64,000 bases of DNA from Metaphire vulgaris (lineage: Eukaryota > Annelida > Clitellata > Crassiclitellata > Megascolecidae). Shown here in pieces: positions 1 through 11,589 of the stretch. The stretch is from assembly GCA_018105865.1 (NCBI GenBank), contig CM030837.1, forward strand, positions 10,732,725 to 10,796,724, read 5' to 3'. Position 1 is the first letter of the stretch; every line of letters begins with the position of its first letter. The position numbers were made by a program, and so were the translations under genes. A model generated the notes under the pieces. That model was not told the DNA's origin and did not search any database. It was given only the letters and a program-made list of their open reading frames with translations.

Positions 1-303
1 AAGTCCAGGTTTCTGAGGTGTAAAAAGTGACACTCCACATCAACGTTTTTATCAGTCTCTTCTTTAGTTCTCTCTTTAGCCCTCCTCTTACCAGATCACC
101 GCTGACCAAAAAGGCTTGTTTACCCGTTGCTATTCTTCTCTGGCCTGTTTACCCATTGCTATTCTTCTCTTTATTTCCTCCTGGCAGCTGGAATCTTCTG
201 TTATTAGGCTCCCATGGTAACAGAATTGTGTCACTTGTTCCAGTTCTCTTCCACCAACCGTTATGGTGAATCTAAGTGGATTTTTGCTCTTTGTTATTAC
301 CAT
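1..303 (-). mobile_element. LINE I fragment (RTE-like), C-terminal RT part
   Basis: On the minus strand this reads as the region just after the reverse transcriptase core (MVITKSKNP...FTITV, then LEQVTQFCYHGSLITED). It is a close relative of the + strand copy at 27290-27590, and the similarity continues outside the open frame down to base 1. It runs off the left edge and stops at 303, where a LINE A 3' end begins. No intact frame survives. The RTE-like label rests on motif style only; an I-clade relative is also possible. Confidence 0.75.
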
Positions 304-1253
304 TGAAACTCCTGGCATTGGAGTCGCATGGTAAAGTAGTGAGACTTTAGCTTACTCAATGAGCAGAGCACGGGAGTAAGAAGTGATGCCCAAATGGATG
401 GGTTCAAGGCATTTCTAAGGGAGTGTCCAGTTACTACAAATACCCGACACTGAGTAAAAGCAGTATGTGATCTGGGAACATAAACATTCTTAAGATCAGA
501 GGAGCAGAGCAGATGATGCGCAGTAGAAGAGGGTAATTTGAAAAACTCAGTAATGCGAGATGGGGCCTGACCTCGAATTGCTACAGAAACAATAATTATT
601 TGTTTGAATTTAATGCAGTCAGAAACTGGAAGCCAGTGGAGGTTGTTAAGGTGTTAAGCATAAATTCTGAGATGCTAGAGTAGCGAGGAGCTTTAGCCAC
701 AAGACGAGCTGCAGCATTTAGGACAGATTGCAAATTGGAGAGCAGGCTTTTGGGCAGACCAAGATAAAGATAATTGCAATAGTCTAACCTACTAGCAACA
801 AAAGCATGAACCAGAGATTTGGCTGCAGACAAAGAAAGTGAAGAACGAATAACCCTAATTTGCCTAAGTTGGTAAAAGCAGGATCGAGAGAGTCTAGCAA
901 AGTGCACTTTGAAGGTCAAGTTACTGTCAAAGTAAATACCAAGGTTTTTGATACAAATTGAGAAAGAAAAATTATGAAAGAGAGAGTTCAGTTAGACATA
1001 ATCAATTTTTGAGTGCAGATATTTAGTACCAAGCCAGATAAGTTGAGTTTTGTCAGGGTTCAGTCGAAGTCTATTGGAGAACATCCAATCCCGAAGAGTT
1101 GGAATTACATTGTCTACTGATTGATTGAGCTGAGACTGAGAAGAGTGAGGGCCACGTCAGTAAATTTGAATGTTTAGAGTATGTACAGCAGAGGACCAAG
1201 CACCGAGCCTTGGGGAACACCAAAAGGAACATGAAACCAGTTTGAGCAGGTTT

Positions 1254-4200
1254 GATTGATAAGTTCATTTATATGGCGCACTTAAGATTCACAAATGTGC
1301 CGCAGCCGATCATTCAAAAAAGTACGTCTTCAAGTGTGCGAGGAAGGTGGTTCACGAGGTTGTGTCGTCCTGTAGAGATGGTGGAAGGGCATTCCAACTG
1401 GTCGGACCTGTTGCCCTGAAGAAATGATCACCCATTTTATTTTTGGTTCACGGTGTCCAGAGAATGCGGGTCATTTCAGACAGCAGATCAAAGGGTCGGC
1501 ACAGTGATTGAATTGATCTACACTCATTGGTAAGATAGACTGGAGCTTCTCCTCATAGACACTTTTCACAAAGAGCAATGATCTTGAAAATTAACCCGTT
1601 CCCGGGCAACGCCATCTTAAGACGGCGCCCGAAAATCATATTCAGACGGGTAAAGCCGTTTATAAACGGTGCTCACGGCGCGCCACATAAGGATGTGTGT
1701 ACTCCGGACATTGAAGTTTTAAACCGCACCAAAAGCGACTATTCGATTTATTTACTATTCATTCGATAGATGGCAGCACTTTCTTCGCTGTTGTTGACTA
1801 TAATATAAGCAAGAAAACTTGCCGATGATCGTCCAACTTGCCGTTGATCGTCCGTTGATTTTGCATTAAAATGCCTCGAAAAAGACTCAAGTCTGGAGTT
1901 TGAAAAATCATAACTCCGCCAATTTTGGCCCGATCTTCAAAATTTTTGCACCATTCTGTTCCAATTACACCGCCCTAAAACTTTCGCGCTCACAGTTGGG
2001 GGTTCACCGCTGAAAATTTTTTGCTATTGCGCTTTGAAATTTTTTTGGGGGGAGGGTTCCGATTTTCGGCTGTAGAGTGGACCTACCCCCAAAATTTTCT
2101 TTTTTGGCACGCATGGTTCGAAAGAGCAATAAAAATGCTAAACAACGGTGCAAACCGCATCTTTCTAGCTTCTATACAGCCTGAAATATACGGAGTTGTT
2201 CGGTTTTTCAGATTGAAAATCTGTTCGCAAAATTGTCATTTCTTCGAGCAATAAGTAATATTGTTTGAAAAAGCATAACTGCTCCAAATTTTGTCCAATC
2301 TTCAAAATTTTTGCATTATTCTGTTCCAATTACACCCATTTACAACGTTCTCGCTCACAGTTTGGGGGTTACAGCGGAAAAATTTTTGCTATTGGGCTTG
2401 GAACAAAATTTGACCAAAATGTTGGGGAGGGTCCTATTTTGGGCTGTAGGGTGGACCCTACCCCCCAAAATTTCCTTCTTTGGCAAGGATGGTTGGAAAA
2501 GCAATAAAAATGCTAAACAACGGTGCAAACCACATCTTTATAGCTTCTATATAGCCTGAAATATAGTAAGTTTAAAACTTGTATGTTCACATTTTCACAT
2601 GAACGCCTTTCCCCCAAATTATATACCCTGATTGGGGACGACTTGAAAAAATTAAATCCCCCTGCAACGGGTTAATTCATTGTTGAATTGGCAGCCAATG
2701 ATGATTTCTCAGCACCGGTGAAATGTGCTGCAGTCTACCGGTACCAGTTATAGGACGGGCTGCAGCATTTTGGACTGACTGAAGGCGTAGTTGCTTGTCA
2801 GTCACCTGGGTGAGCAGACTATCACAATAGTCTAGCTTACTGCTGATCAGAGCAAGTACCAGAGTCATGGCTGCATCTGGAGTCAGGGAGGAGACTATGG
2901 AACTCAGCTGCTGTAGTTGATAAAAACTACTGTGTATCACCATAATGATGTGTTCTGCCATAGAGAGCTTCTCATTGATGATAACGCCCAGGTCGTGGAC
3001 AGAGGTCGAGCTCCGGATGTCCACTCCGCCTAGGTTGATGGTTGTCAGTGATAACTTGGCAATCTGGTTCCTGTGTCCAAGGCATCATCTCCGTCTTTGA
3101 GGGATTCAGCTTAATCTGGTTTAGACGCAGCCAACTTTCCACACTGGCGACACAGTCAGTGAGAATATATGTGGCCTCGGGTATTTCCTCTGGGACACGA
3201 CTGAGGTAGAGTTGAGTGTCGTCCGCGTAGAAGTGGGCATTCAGTCGGTGCTCTGCGATGACCTTCTCGAGATCACTGATAAATATTGCAAAGAGCAGAG
3301 GACCTAAGATAGAGCCTTGTGGAACACCAAGGCGCATCTTCATCTTGCTTGAGAATGTGTCATCATAGATGATACGTAGCGATCAATCTGTGAGGTAGGA
3401 TGTGATCCAGTTCAGCGCTCCACCATGAAGCCCAATCCTTAGCTCCAGCCTTTGTAGGAGAATCTCATGGTCTACGCAGTCGAATGCCGCGGATAGATTG
3501 AGCAGCACAAGAATTGTCACCTTCCCGCTATCCGCGGCGTCGTAAACATCAGAGAGAATATGAAGTAGTGCTGTCTCGTCGAATGGTACTGGTGGTATGC
3601 AGATTGTGCTTTTGGGAGTAAATTAAATTTCATCCGATGAGATTTTAATTGGTTAGCTACTACTCGCTCAACCGTCTTTGAAAGGAACAAAAGATTCGAC
3701 ATTGGGAGGTAATTTGCCATTTCATTTGGATCCATATTATGTTTCTTTAGCTTTGGTGAAATGATCAACTCTTTCTGCGACGCTGGAAGTTGTGCCTGGT
3801 GTAAGGATGCATTTGCCATCGCTGTGATATAGATGAGGAGAGAGTCTAATACTTCTTTAAGAAGGAAGGTAGGAATTGGATAAAGAAGCAACGATTTTGC
3901 CGGTGACACATTCGTCATCAAACCATGGTGACAACTGGTGTCGCTGAGCCTGTACGACATGAAGAGGGGCAAATCGATCCACTAGTCTTCGTAGTGTTGT
4001 ATTGTAAATGTCAAACATGTCATCGACGCTACTGCTCTTCAGCGCTGTTCCCAGTGGGCTCTCTTTGACGGCCTTCAAGAACTGAGAGTGATCTACTTTG
4101 TGCCAGCTTCATACCAGTCTTTGCTGCTTTGGTGACATGCTGTGTGGAAGAGCATGTAACGAGGTGATACAGGCATGATCAGATATGAGTAACGGTGGGT

Positions 4201-4368
4201 CAACCTCAACTTCAACCCCGTGTCCATCACTGAAGGTGATAACCAAGTCCAGGGTTCCAAGTGCACGATGATTCGATGTGGTCATGTGCTGCACCAGGGC
4301 GAAAGTGTTTAGCAGCTCATGTAGGCGTTATGCATCTGTATCCGTAGTTTTCTGGACGTGGATGCTCA
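1254..4368 (-). mobile_element. LINE G copy 1 (CR1/L2-like) inserted in LINE A
   Basis: Minus-strand pieces read, from the 5' side, the endonuclease end (LDLVITFSDG and LISDHACIT, 4109-4294), RT core (GVPQGSILGPLLFAIFISDL and HFYADDTQLYLS, about 3190-3340), then LGVIINEKLSMAEHI, SSKLDYCDSLL, HHWLPIQQ (2677-3024) and, beyond a MITE, FKIIALCEKCL to a degenerate C-terminus (1285-1590). The YADD box is intact, but frameshifts break the protein. LINE A stops at 1253 and resumes at 4369, so this is an insertion; only a 3-4 base duplication is visible. Confidence 0.75.
1595..2671 (+). mobile_element. piggyBac-like MITE, copy 1 (1077 bp)
   Basis: The element begins CCCGTTCCCGGG and ends CAACGGG, and is flanked on both sides by TTAA (1591-1594, 2672-2675), the target duplication and end pattern of piggyBac elements. 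Next to the left end are small palindromes built on CCGTTTATAAACGG. The interior holds two copies of a ~300-bp AT-rich module (about 1914-2190 and 2262-2560) beginning near CTTCAAAATTTTTGCA and ending at AGCCTGAAATATA. There is no transposase frame. It interrupts LINE G, whose HHWLPIQQ...FKIIALCEKCL region resumes on the other side. Confidence 0.8.
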
Positions 4369-4494
4369 GAAATGCTCTATAACGATCATTTGAGATCGGT
4401 TAGAGAGATAGGATGTAAACCACAGAAGAGCTTGATCAAAAATCCCAAATGAGAGTTTCAGACGTATCAACAATATGTCATGATTAACCGTATC

Positions 4495-4801
4495 TGGTAC
4501 GAGTGGCTGACTTGGAAGGATGGCAACGCCTGAGATCTGCCCGATCCACCTCACTGGTCGTCCCGAGGATGCGCCTTCAAACTGTCGGTGATCACACGTT
4601 CCCTGTGGCCGCGTTGAGAGCGTGGAACTGTCTACCTCTATTCGTACAACTCTTTCCATCACTCAACACCTTCAAAGAGAAACTTAAAACCTGGCTATTC
4701 CGCAGGAGCTACTCATGATTTCTTGTGTAATTCTTGTGTGATTCTTTGTAATGTGTTCACACAGTTCTTATAGGGCAAGTTACCACAATAATCAGTACGT
4801 T

Positions 4802-4856
<55 letters not shown>
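4495..4856 (+). mobile_element. LINE C 3' fragment in LINE A
   Basis: The + strand reads the LINE C C-terminus: LEGWQRLRSARSTSLVVP, then VGDHTFPVAALRAWNCLP, then TFKEKLKTWLFRRSYS and a stop at about 4716. A short 3' UTR follows (ending ...CACAATAATCAGTACGTTG) and an (AAT)n tail at 4803-4856. It is 5'-truncated, in the opposite orientation to its LINE A host, and LINE A continues directly on both sides. I see no clear target duplication. Confidence 0.8.
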
Positions 4857-4858
<2 letters not shown>

Positions 4859-6036
4859 GGCACTTGAGACATCAAAACAGGCAAGCAAGGTAAGCTCAAA
4901 CAAGTCAGTAGCAGAGTAAACATCAGAAAGAATTCTAAGGAGAGTCGTTTTAGTTGAGTGAAACTGTCTGAAATCAGATTGTATAGATGGAAGAAGGTTT
5001 CCAGTGTTCAGATTTTCAATGGTTTTGAGAACAAAAGAAAGGTTGGAAATGGGTTGGAAGTTGAGAGGCTCACTAGCATCAAGGCCAGGCTTCTTAATAT
5101 TACAGGTAGCACAATAGATCTTTTTTGGGAGTCAGGGAGACTGTCTTCTTGCAAAGAGCAGTTGATAAGAGGAATGAGTAAAAGGAATGGAATTAACTCA
5201 TCTAAAACCTCCACAAGAATGAATGGTGGCAAAGGATCCAGTTCACTTGATTTGAGTTTAGAATTTTTATGACTGTCCTAAGATCCAGTTCCGTCACTTC
5301 ATTGAATTTTTCAAACTTCGAACTTGTTAATGAGAAGCTTGGTTGTGGCATTCCAACAGTGTCAGCACGCACATGGTCTATTTTTGCCAATTTTGCATCT
5401 TGATAATTGACAGCCGTGAAGCTTGGTGACTCTGAGGCGTTTGGCTGCCTTCCGAGTATGGAGGACAATACTGACCAGAGTTTACGTGGATGGCCCGTGT
5501 GCTGATGTACAAGATTTTCCCTGTACTGCGATTCTTTGTGATGATAGCTTTTATGAAGATTTCTAACAGATATAATCCATTCATTGCGATCATCAGGATT
5601 CAAAGTTCGCCGGTAGCGTCTCTCAAGATGACAAGCATCCCGCTGAAGATGACAACATTCATTGTCAAACCAGGGCATAAGTGGCCGATGATTGTCTCTC
5701 AATGTCTTTTTCGGTAGTAATTCATCCATGATCTTTTAGAGGGAAGCACTATATAGATCAAAGAGTCTTGTTACTGATTTGTTGGCATAAGTCACAGGAT
5801 CCTGACAAATAGGACTACGGACAAGTGAGATCTGCTGGAAAGCCTAGTTTATCAAGCGCCAGCCATGTAATTGACGAATCGCATAAATTGGCTTTGAAGG
5901 TAGATGCGGTAAGTTGAAGGTAGCAAGACCATGATCAGAAATTGTCGGCAGATAAATGCAGCTGTCTTTAACGTCACAGTCATCATGCGTTATAACAAGG
6001 TCAAGGATGTGACCTATAAATATAATGTGTGTAGGC

Positions 6037-6558
6037 TCATTTATGTGTTGCAGCAATGCAAACTGGTGCAAGGTTTTTTGGAGCTTGGTTGCATTTTGAT
6101 CCACAAGAGAGTCCATGTGAATGTTGAAATCTCCTAAAATTAGAAATTAGAAATTGACTGTTTCTAGTAACAACTGATTTGAGAACAACTTGAGGTTCAT
6201 CAAAGAATTGTAATGTGACGGCTTGCAATCCCAGATGGTAGATGGCTAACAGACATACTTGTCCGTAGGAAGTGGACATCTTCAAAACAAACGTCTCAAA
6301 CGTTGTAGGCACCTGAAGCCCCAAATCAAGTTCCAAAGCCTTCATACCTTTTTGAATGTAGATGGGGATGCCTTCACCAACAGCTGAACTATTTTGATTG
6401 GTGGGCTTCCGAACCTGGCTGAAAATTATGAATTCAGAAGGAGCAGCACATTGGACTGCAACATCTTCAAGCTTCATATGCCATGATTCCATAACGACAA
6501 TGGCATCCAGCTTTAAATCCAGAATGGTGTCCAGGAGAGCCGAATGTTTACTTGTTAA
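6037..6558 (-). pseudogene. LINE A copy 1 endonuclease-domain remnant
   Basis: Minus-strand coding remnant of the APE-type endonuclease: LTSKHSALLDTILDLKLDAI, then VVMESWH (the catalytic-Glu motif, usually SETWH in this family), IIFSQVRKP, YIQKGMKALELDLG, and VCLLAIYHLG where a YRPP motif is usual. It continues at 5844-6116 with QHINEPTHIIFIGHILDLVI and ISDHGLATFNL. The DxNIH motif between them is lost. Truncated upstream by the MITE at 6559. Confidence 0.7.
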
Positions 6559-7586
6559 CCCTTTAAAGGGGGAATTTTTAAAGTCATCCCCCGACGGGGG
6601 AATTAATTTTTGGAAAAGGCGTTCATATGAAAACGTGAACATATACGTTATAAACTGACTATATTTCAGGCTATATAGGAGCTAGAAAGATGCGGTTTGC
6701 ACTGTTGTTGAGCATTTTATTGCTCTTTCTATCCATCTGTGCCAAAAGAAAAAAGTTGGGGGTAGGGACCACTCTACACCCCAAAATCGGACCCCTCCCC
6801 AACATTTTGTTCAAATTTTGATCAAAGGTCAATAGCAAAACGTCTTCAGCAGTAAACCCCCAAATATGAGCGAGAGAGTTCTAGAGGAGTGTAATTGGAA
6901 CAGAATGGTGCAAAAATTTTGAAGATCGGACCATATTTGGGGTAGTTATGAAGTTTCATACCCAAGTGCCAATTGCTGGCTGAAATGACAATTACGCTAA
7001 CGGATTTTCAATGTGAAAAACCGAACAACTCGGTATATTTCAGGCTATATAGAAGCTAGAAAGATGCGGTTTGCACCATTGTTGAGCATTTTTATTGGGC
7101 TTTCGAACCATCCATGCAAAAAAAAATTTGGGGGTAGGGTCCACTCTTCACCCCAAAATCGGACCATCTCCGACAAAAAATTTTCAAAGCTCAATACAAA
7201 AAATTTTCAGCGGTGACCCCCCAACTGTGAGCGAGAAAGTTGTAGGGAGGTCTAATTGGAACAGAATAGTGCAAAAATTTTGAAGATCGGACCATATTTG
7301 GCGTAGTTATGATTTTTATAGCCTCCGGCTGAAGATTTTTCCTATACATTTTCCAGCCTTGGTTGTTACACAGCCAATATCTCTTGCATATATAGTCAGC
7401 ATTATCGAAAACGGTGCTGCCGCCTATTGAATGGATGTGAGCTAAATCGGTTGCCGCATTGAATTTTGAAAAAATCGCAGGTCCACGGTACACAGTCGCT
7501 TATATAGCGCACCGTTTATAAACGGCGAACGCCGTTTGGCTATGATTTTCCGCCGCCGTTTTAAGACGGCGAACCCATGGAAGCGA
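6559..7586 (-). mobile_element. piggyBac-like MITE, copy 2 (1028 bp)
   Basis: Inverted copy of the element at 1595-2671. It starts CCCTTTAAAGGGGG after TTAA (6555-6558) and ends in a diverged terminus before TTAA (7587-7590). The CCGTTTATAAACGG palindromes lie near 7510, and two internal modules are present. The insertion splits a LINE A frame exactly at its TTAA: the flanks read CATTCC/TTA/ACAAGT on the minus strand, restoring HSLTSKH. Confidence 0.8.
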
Positions 7587-7790
7587 TTAAGGAATGGAGG
7601 TTCCAAGTGAAGTGGCAACTCGTAGACCAGACAGGCAATTTGTCAAATCGCGGGGAGATGACATTGGTTGCGGAGGCTGTGAAAATGCTGCGAACAGGTA
7701 TGCTACGCGATGCACTAGCCCTGTATCTGTGGTATTGCATGCCTGGCTGGGGGCTATAGCAATTGGAGATCAGCAATGCCCTATGAGCCC

Positions 7791-8536
7791 GTGAGGCTCA
7801 GGAGGGACTTTGACTTTTTGACTAAATGTTATGAATAGAGCTAGATATTTCTCAAGTACAGTATTGAAAAACTTGCAAATTAGACCAACCCCAAAGGTAC
7901 CAAATTGATGGCTAGTCTGAAACTAGTCTGCTTCACTGCCAACCCATTAATTATGAACACTTGGTTGATTTTCTATTCTATCCATGATGTACTGTAGATA
8001 TGCTGTCATCAAATAATATTCCACCATACTTATCTCATTTACTTCCCCAGACATTCTATTTCTCAGTAATCCAGAGCAACTTATAAATGGTGGAGGTGTG
8101 GCCTTTGCGTTAAAATTTCACCTAATTGTCATTTTGTAGCTCTCCTATTCGATTTGCTTGGGACTATTGCAAGAGCACTTGATTGTGAAAGTAAAAGATT
8201 GACTTTTACAGACCATGAGTGCCTCTTTTGATTTTATAATAGATTTTCAGTCATTTTTGAATTAATTTTCTCCTAAGCTTTTTTGTTCAATAGCCTTCTT
8301 AGTATAAACATGCCAAAAGTCTCACACGTCACTTGATCATATTCTTGATCTTAATTTTATGGCTACTGTATTTTGCTATGTTCATTTTAAATTAAAAAGC
8401 CCTCCCATAAGATTTATTAAATTTGGACCACATGGGTTTTTTAAATTAATAATTCTGTTTTGTAATTGAAATTCAACATCTGCAAAATTTATTCTTGATA
8501 TTTTGTAATCTTAATGGAATTTATCAGTCCTTTATG
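7791..8536. other. intronic sequence without recognised feature
   Basis: AT-rich DLG intron sequence. I looked for an upstream guanylate-kinase exon (pattern YGTSVQSVREVAEQ) and for splice pairs and found none. The first ~50 bases could still belong to the LINE A 5' region. Confidence 0.5.
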
Positions 8537-8826
8537 GCAGGGGTGGGAAGTTAGCAGAGTGGTAACTACCCTGGACGATGGAGCAGAAGGTCACAGGTTC
8601 ATTTCCCGCAGGAGCCCTAAGGCCAACTTAGCCTTGCTCGCTAGAGAACGGTGGTAAATTGAGGAGCAGAGTTAAGCTGTGAGGTAAAACGTGGGTCTGG
8701 GAAAAGTAATGGCAACCTACCCCAAAATAATGGATTATACCACCTACGTCGCTGATTGCCTAGGCCGTAGATAAGCACCGGAACCCAACACCCGGACTCG
8801 AGTACAGGACCTACCTTTACCTTTGC
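8537..8826 (+). mobile_element. tRNA-derived SINE
   Basis: The 5' part has RNA polymerase III box A-like TTAGCAGAGTGG (8551-8562) and box B-like GGTTCATTTCC (8596-8606), about 34 bp apart as in a tRNA gene. A tRNA-unrelated body follows (GGTAAAACGTGGGTCTGG, then CAACCTACCCC) and a tail ending ACCTACCTTTACC. A second, more decayed copy is at 18420-19250. It lies in the intron 125 bp before a DLG exon. Confidence 0.75.
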
Positions 8827-8950
8827 CTGTGTGTTTTAGATAAAATGAAATTGAAAGTGTGCGAAGATGTCACATTAGGAGCACTGTATTAGAAGCAGGA
8901 ATTGATTAACATTTATGTAATTTTCTTAACTTTTGTTTGATTAAATTTAG

Positions 8951-9060
8951 GGTAAACATTGTATTTTGGACATTGGAGTCGGTGCCATTGTGAGATTACA
9001 GTCAGTTGGACTTTATCCTATCACCATATTCATCAAACCAAGATCTATTGAATCACTCCT
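8951..9060 (+). CDS. dlg1: Discs-large (DLG/MAGUK) exon, guanylate-kinase-like domain
   Basis: This 110-bp exon is preceded by a pyrimidine-rich stretch with AAATTTAG and followed by a strong donor, CT/GTGAGT. It translates as [17 protein letters not shown] then [19 protein letters not shown]. Known DLG proteins have the pattern GKHCILDV..NAI.RLQ..QLYPI.IFIKP.S at this place in the guanylate-kinase-like domain; ZO and MPP family MAGUKs differ clearly here. In DLG proteins the domain is catalytically inactive and binds phosphopeptides and partner proteins at cell junctions and synapses. The exon ends in phase 2, which fits the exon at 40717. Preceding exons (PDZ, SH3, start of GK) are not in the window. 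Confidence 0.88.
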
Positions 9061-9228
9061 GTGAGTCTTGGAATTTTTATATTACTCTGAACCTGGGTTA
9101 TTTTCACAAACTATTTCTGGTCAACCATTGGACTAGTTTAAATAAAGATCTAGCAGATATTAGAACTTGCAAATTAATTTGATAGACCACTATATGTCAA
9201 GTATTTTTTGTGATTTTACTACTGCAAC

Positions 9229-9294
9229 TATTATTATTATTGGTGGTGGTGGTGGTGGTGGTGGTGGTAGCAGTAGCAGTAGTAGAAGAAGTAG
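9229..9294. repeat. compound trinucleotide microsatellite
   Basis: (ATT)n passes into (GGT)n, then (AGC)n and (AGT)n. It abuts the truncated 5' end of the next LINE G fragment. Because every unit is three bases it stays open in the LINE frame and creates a false poly-Val start for that frame. Confidence 0.85.
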
Positions 9295-10140
9295 CAAATA
9301 AACTGGAGGAGTGTCTCACCGACATTAAAGCTTGCTTAAACCAAAACAAGCTGAAGCTTAATGAAGCAAAGACAGAGTTTATTATTTTTGGGAGCAGAAG
9401 ACAAACAACCAAAATAAAGATAAATGAGATCAAGCTGGGTGAAATCGTCATTACACGGGCCAAAGCCGTAAGGGACCTTGGAGTGATACTAGACGAAAAC
9501 CTAACCATGGCAGATCATATCGGGCGAGTAGTCTCAAGGAGTTTCTATCAATTGAGACAGCTGCGCATGATCATGCACTCAGTCCCGCGGCTAACTATGA
9601 TAATGCTAGTTCACGCGTTCATTACATCACGGCTAGACCACTGTAATAGTCTGTTATCCTTAATCACTGAGAATCAAATCGAGAGGTTACAGCTGGTACA
9701 GAATGCGGCAGCTCGACTAATTTACCAGAAGACACGGAGGAATCACATCACTCCTCTACTAAAAGAGCTACACTGGCTCCCCGTAAAGGACCGAATATGG
9801 TTCAAGGTAATCGTACTGGTTGATAAATGCCTGAGAGCAGAGGCCCCAGGATACCTAAGAAGAGATTGTAAACTACTTAGTGATGTAAACAGAAATCAAC
9901 CGATCAGCACCAGGTCAAATTCTACAAGGACCCTTCTCGTTCCAAGGACACGAACAAAAATCGGCGATCGTTCGTTCAGAGTCTACGGCCCATCTATATG
10001 GAATGCTCTACCACAAGGGCTACAGGACTCAACACTGTTGCGCCCCATGTTTCAAAAGCGCCTCAAAACTTTTATATATGGTATATCAGTCGAAGTGCGT
10101 TAGCCATAATAGCGCTGTTGAATGTTTTGTTTGATTTGAT
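9295..10140 (+). mobile_element. LINE G copy 2, 5'-truncated
   Basis: An open frame to a stop at 10103 reads from just after the RT catalytic box to the C-terminus: NQNKLKLNEAKTEFIIFGSR, then RDLGVILDENLTMADHI, then SRSFYQLRQLRMIM, SRLDHCNSLL, LVQNAAARLI, LKELHWLPVKDRI, IGDRSFRVYGPSIWNALP and FQKRLKTFIYG. The 3' end is a (TTTGA)n-like tail. No stop or frameshift is seen over about 270 codons, so it is one of the younger LINE pieces, but it lacks endonuclease and RT core. A longer frame from 9210 only adds microsatellite-encoded residues. Confidence 0.85.
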
Positions 10141-10147
10141 TTGATTA

Positions 10148-10202
10148 TCAGCAGCAGCTGCAGCAACAACAGCAGCAACAGCAGCTGCAGCAGTAGTAGT
10201 AT
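10148..10202. repeat. (CAG/CAA)n microsatellite
   Basis: Imperfect CAG/CAA/CTG trinucleotide tract just after the LINE G 3' tail. No coding meaning is supported. Confidence 0.8.
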
Positions 10203-10239
10203 TAAACTGACAATTTGTTGTGTCATAATGTAATGTACT

Positions 10240-11520
10240 GTATTGTGATGTAACAAATCACTTATATAGCACTTCTTTATTACTACTCAGAGGCACTCCA
10301 GGCTTTAGAGTCGCTTGGTAAGAAAATGAGACTTTAGTCTTTGCAATTAAGTGAGTGTGGAGGTGAGAAGTGAGACACAAATAGATGGACACAACCCATT
10401 CTGCAGATAGGGTCCAGTTACTCTGACTGACCGATGCTGGGTTAGAGTGGTACATGATCTAGGAACATGGATATCCATATGATCAGTAGAGTGGAGTACC
10501 ACTAAGTGGTGGGCATTAGAAGAAAAAGGTGGTGAAAAATGTTCAGTAATATAGAAGGTGCCTGACCTCGAAGTTCTGCAGAAGTAAGAACAACCTGTTT
10601 ATAATTCAATTCAGTCAGAGATTGGTAGCCAGTGAAGAGTAATCAGCTTAAAATCTGAGAGACTGTAGTAGCAAGGAACTTTTTGCCACAAGATGAGTGG
10701 CAGCATTTAGCACAGATTGCAAGGCAGAAAGAAGATTTTTAGGAGACTAAAGTAAAGTGCATTGCAATAATCTAACCTACTGGCAACAAAAGCCTAAACA
10801 AACAGTTTTACTGCAGACATAGAATGATGAGCAAATTACTCTATTTTGTCAAAGTTGGTAGAAACAGGAATGAGATAAGAGAGCAATATGGTCATTGAAG
10901 GACAAGTTAGTATCAATGTAAACTTCAAGATTTGTTTTAGCTTTAGGGGGTTAGATTCAGATACAGGGAGTTCAGCGAGGCATGGTCAATTTTAGAGTGC
11001 ATGTGTTTAGTGCCAAGTCAGATAAGCTGAGTTTTGTCCGGGTTGAGTCTGAGTTTATTGAAGAACATCCAATCTCGATGAGTGGGAATTAGATTGTCAC
11101 TCAATTGTGTGAGCACAGTCTAAGAAGATTGAGGACCGTGACAATAGATTTTAATGTCATCAGCATATAGAATGAACAGTAGAGCCAGGCGAACTAATAA
11201 AAGAGCAAAGGTCAGCTGTATAGATTATGTAGAGCAGGAGACCAAGTACTGATCCTTGGGTACACCAAATGGAAAATTAAACCAAGTTGTACGGAATGTT
11301 CCATTACAATTATTTCAGAACAGTTGGAGAAATAGGACGTAAACCATTTGGATACAGCTGTATAGATTATGTAGAGCAGGAGACCAAGTACTGATCCTTG
11401 GGTACACCAAATGGAAAATTAAACCAAGTTGTACGGAATGTTCTATTACAATTATTTCAGAACAGTTGGAGAGATAGGACGTAAACCATTTGGATACATC
11501 GACCATTACCTGGCTGATCA
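10240..11520 (-). mobile_element. LINE A copy 2, diverged, with internal duplication
   Basis: Minus-strand copy that aligns with 36340-37450 in order. The 3' UTR is at 10258-10450 and the RT catalytic box, on the minus strand near 11155-11190, reads ILYADDIKIY. It is more diverged than copies 1 and 4 and full of stops. A 142-bp segment is duplicated in tandem (11213-11354 and 11355-11496). Confidence 0.75.
11213..11496. repeat. 142-bp tandem duplication inside LINE A
   Basis: Two units, 11213-11354 and 11355-11496, each starting CAGCTGTATAGATT and ending near GTAAACCATTTGGATA, differ at only a few positions. The duplication happened after the LINE inserted. Confidence 0.85.
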
Positions 11521-11589
11521 TTCACCTTTCCAATGGCTATTTTAAGAATACCATATTATATAATGCGACATGTTCGTTTTTACAGCAAA

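Larger units (their letters stand above)
304..7790 (-). mobile_element. LINE A copy 1 (CR1/L2-like), host of four nested insertions
   Basis: One minus-strand LINE is present in four pieces: 304-1253 (3' UTR, C-terminal domain), 4369-4494 and 4857-6558 (RT and endonuclease), and 7587 to about 7790 (N-terminal part). The order matches the uninterrupted copy at 36331-39035. The pieces rejoin in sense: LINE G sits between 1253 and 4369, a LINE C fragment between 4494 and 4857, and a MITE at a TTAA site where the protein reads NLHSL/TSKHSALLD across the gap. Near 1158 this copy lacks about 61 bp that include the FADD catalytic box of the 36-kb copy. It is therefore a dead element. The 5' limit is uncertain. 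Confidence 0.8.

Noticed and set aside
7577..7759. 60-codon plus frame as a host exon
   Set aside because: The minus strand here is the N-terminal part of LINE A copy 1, continuous in sense with 6558 across the MITE.
9210..9294. Poly-Leu/Val N-terminus that could look like a membrane segment on the LINE G frame
   Set aside because: Encoded by the ATT/GGT microsatellite at the truncation point, not part of the LINE protein.
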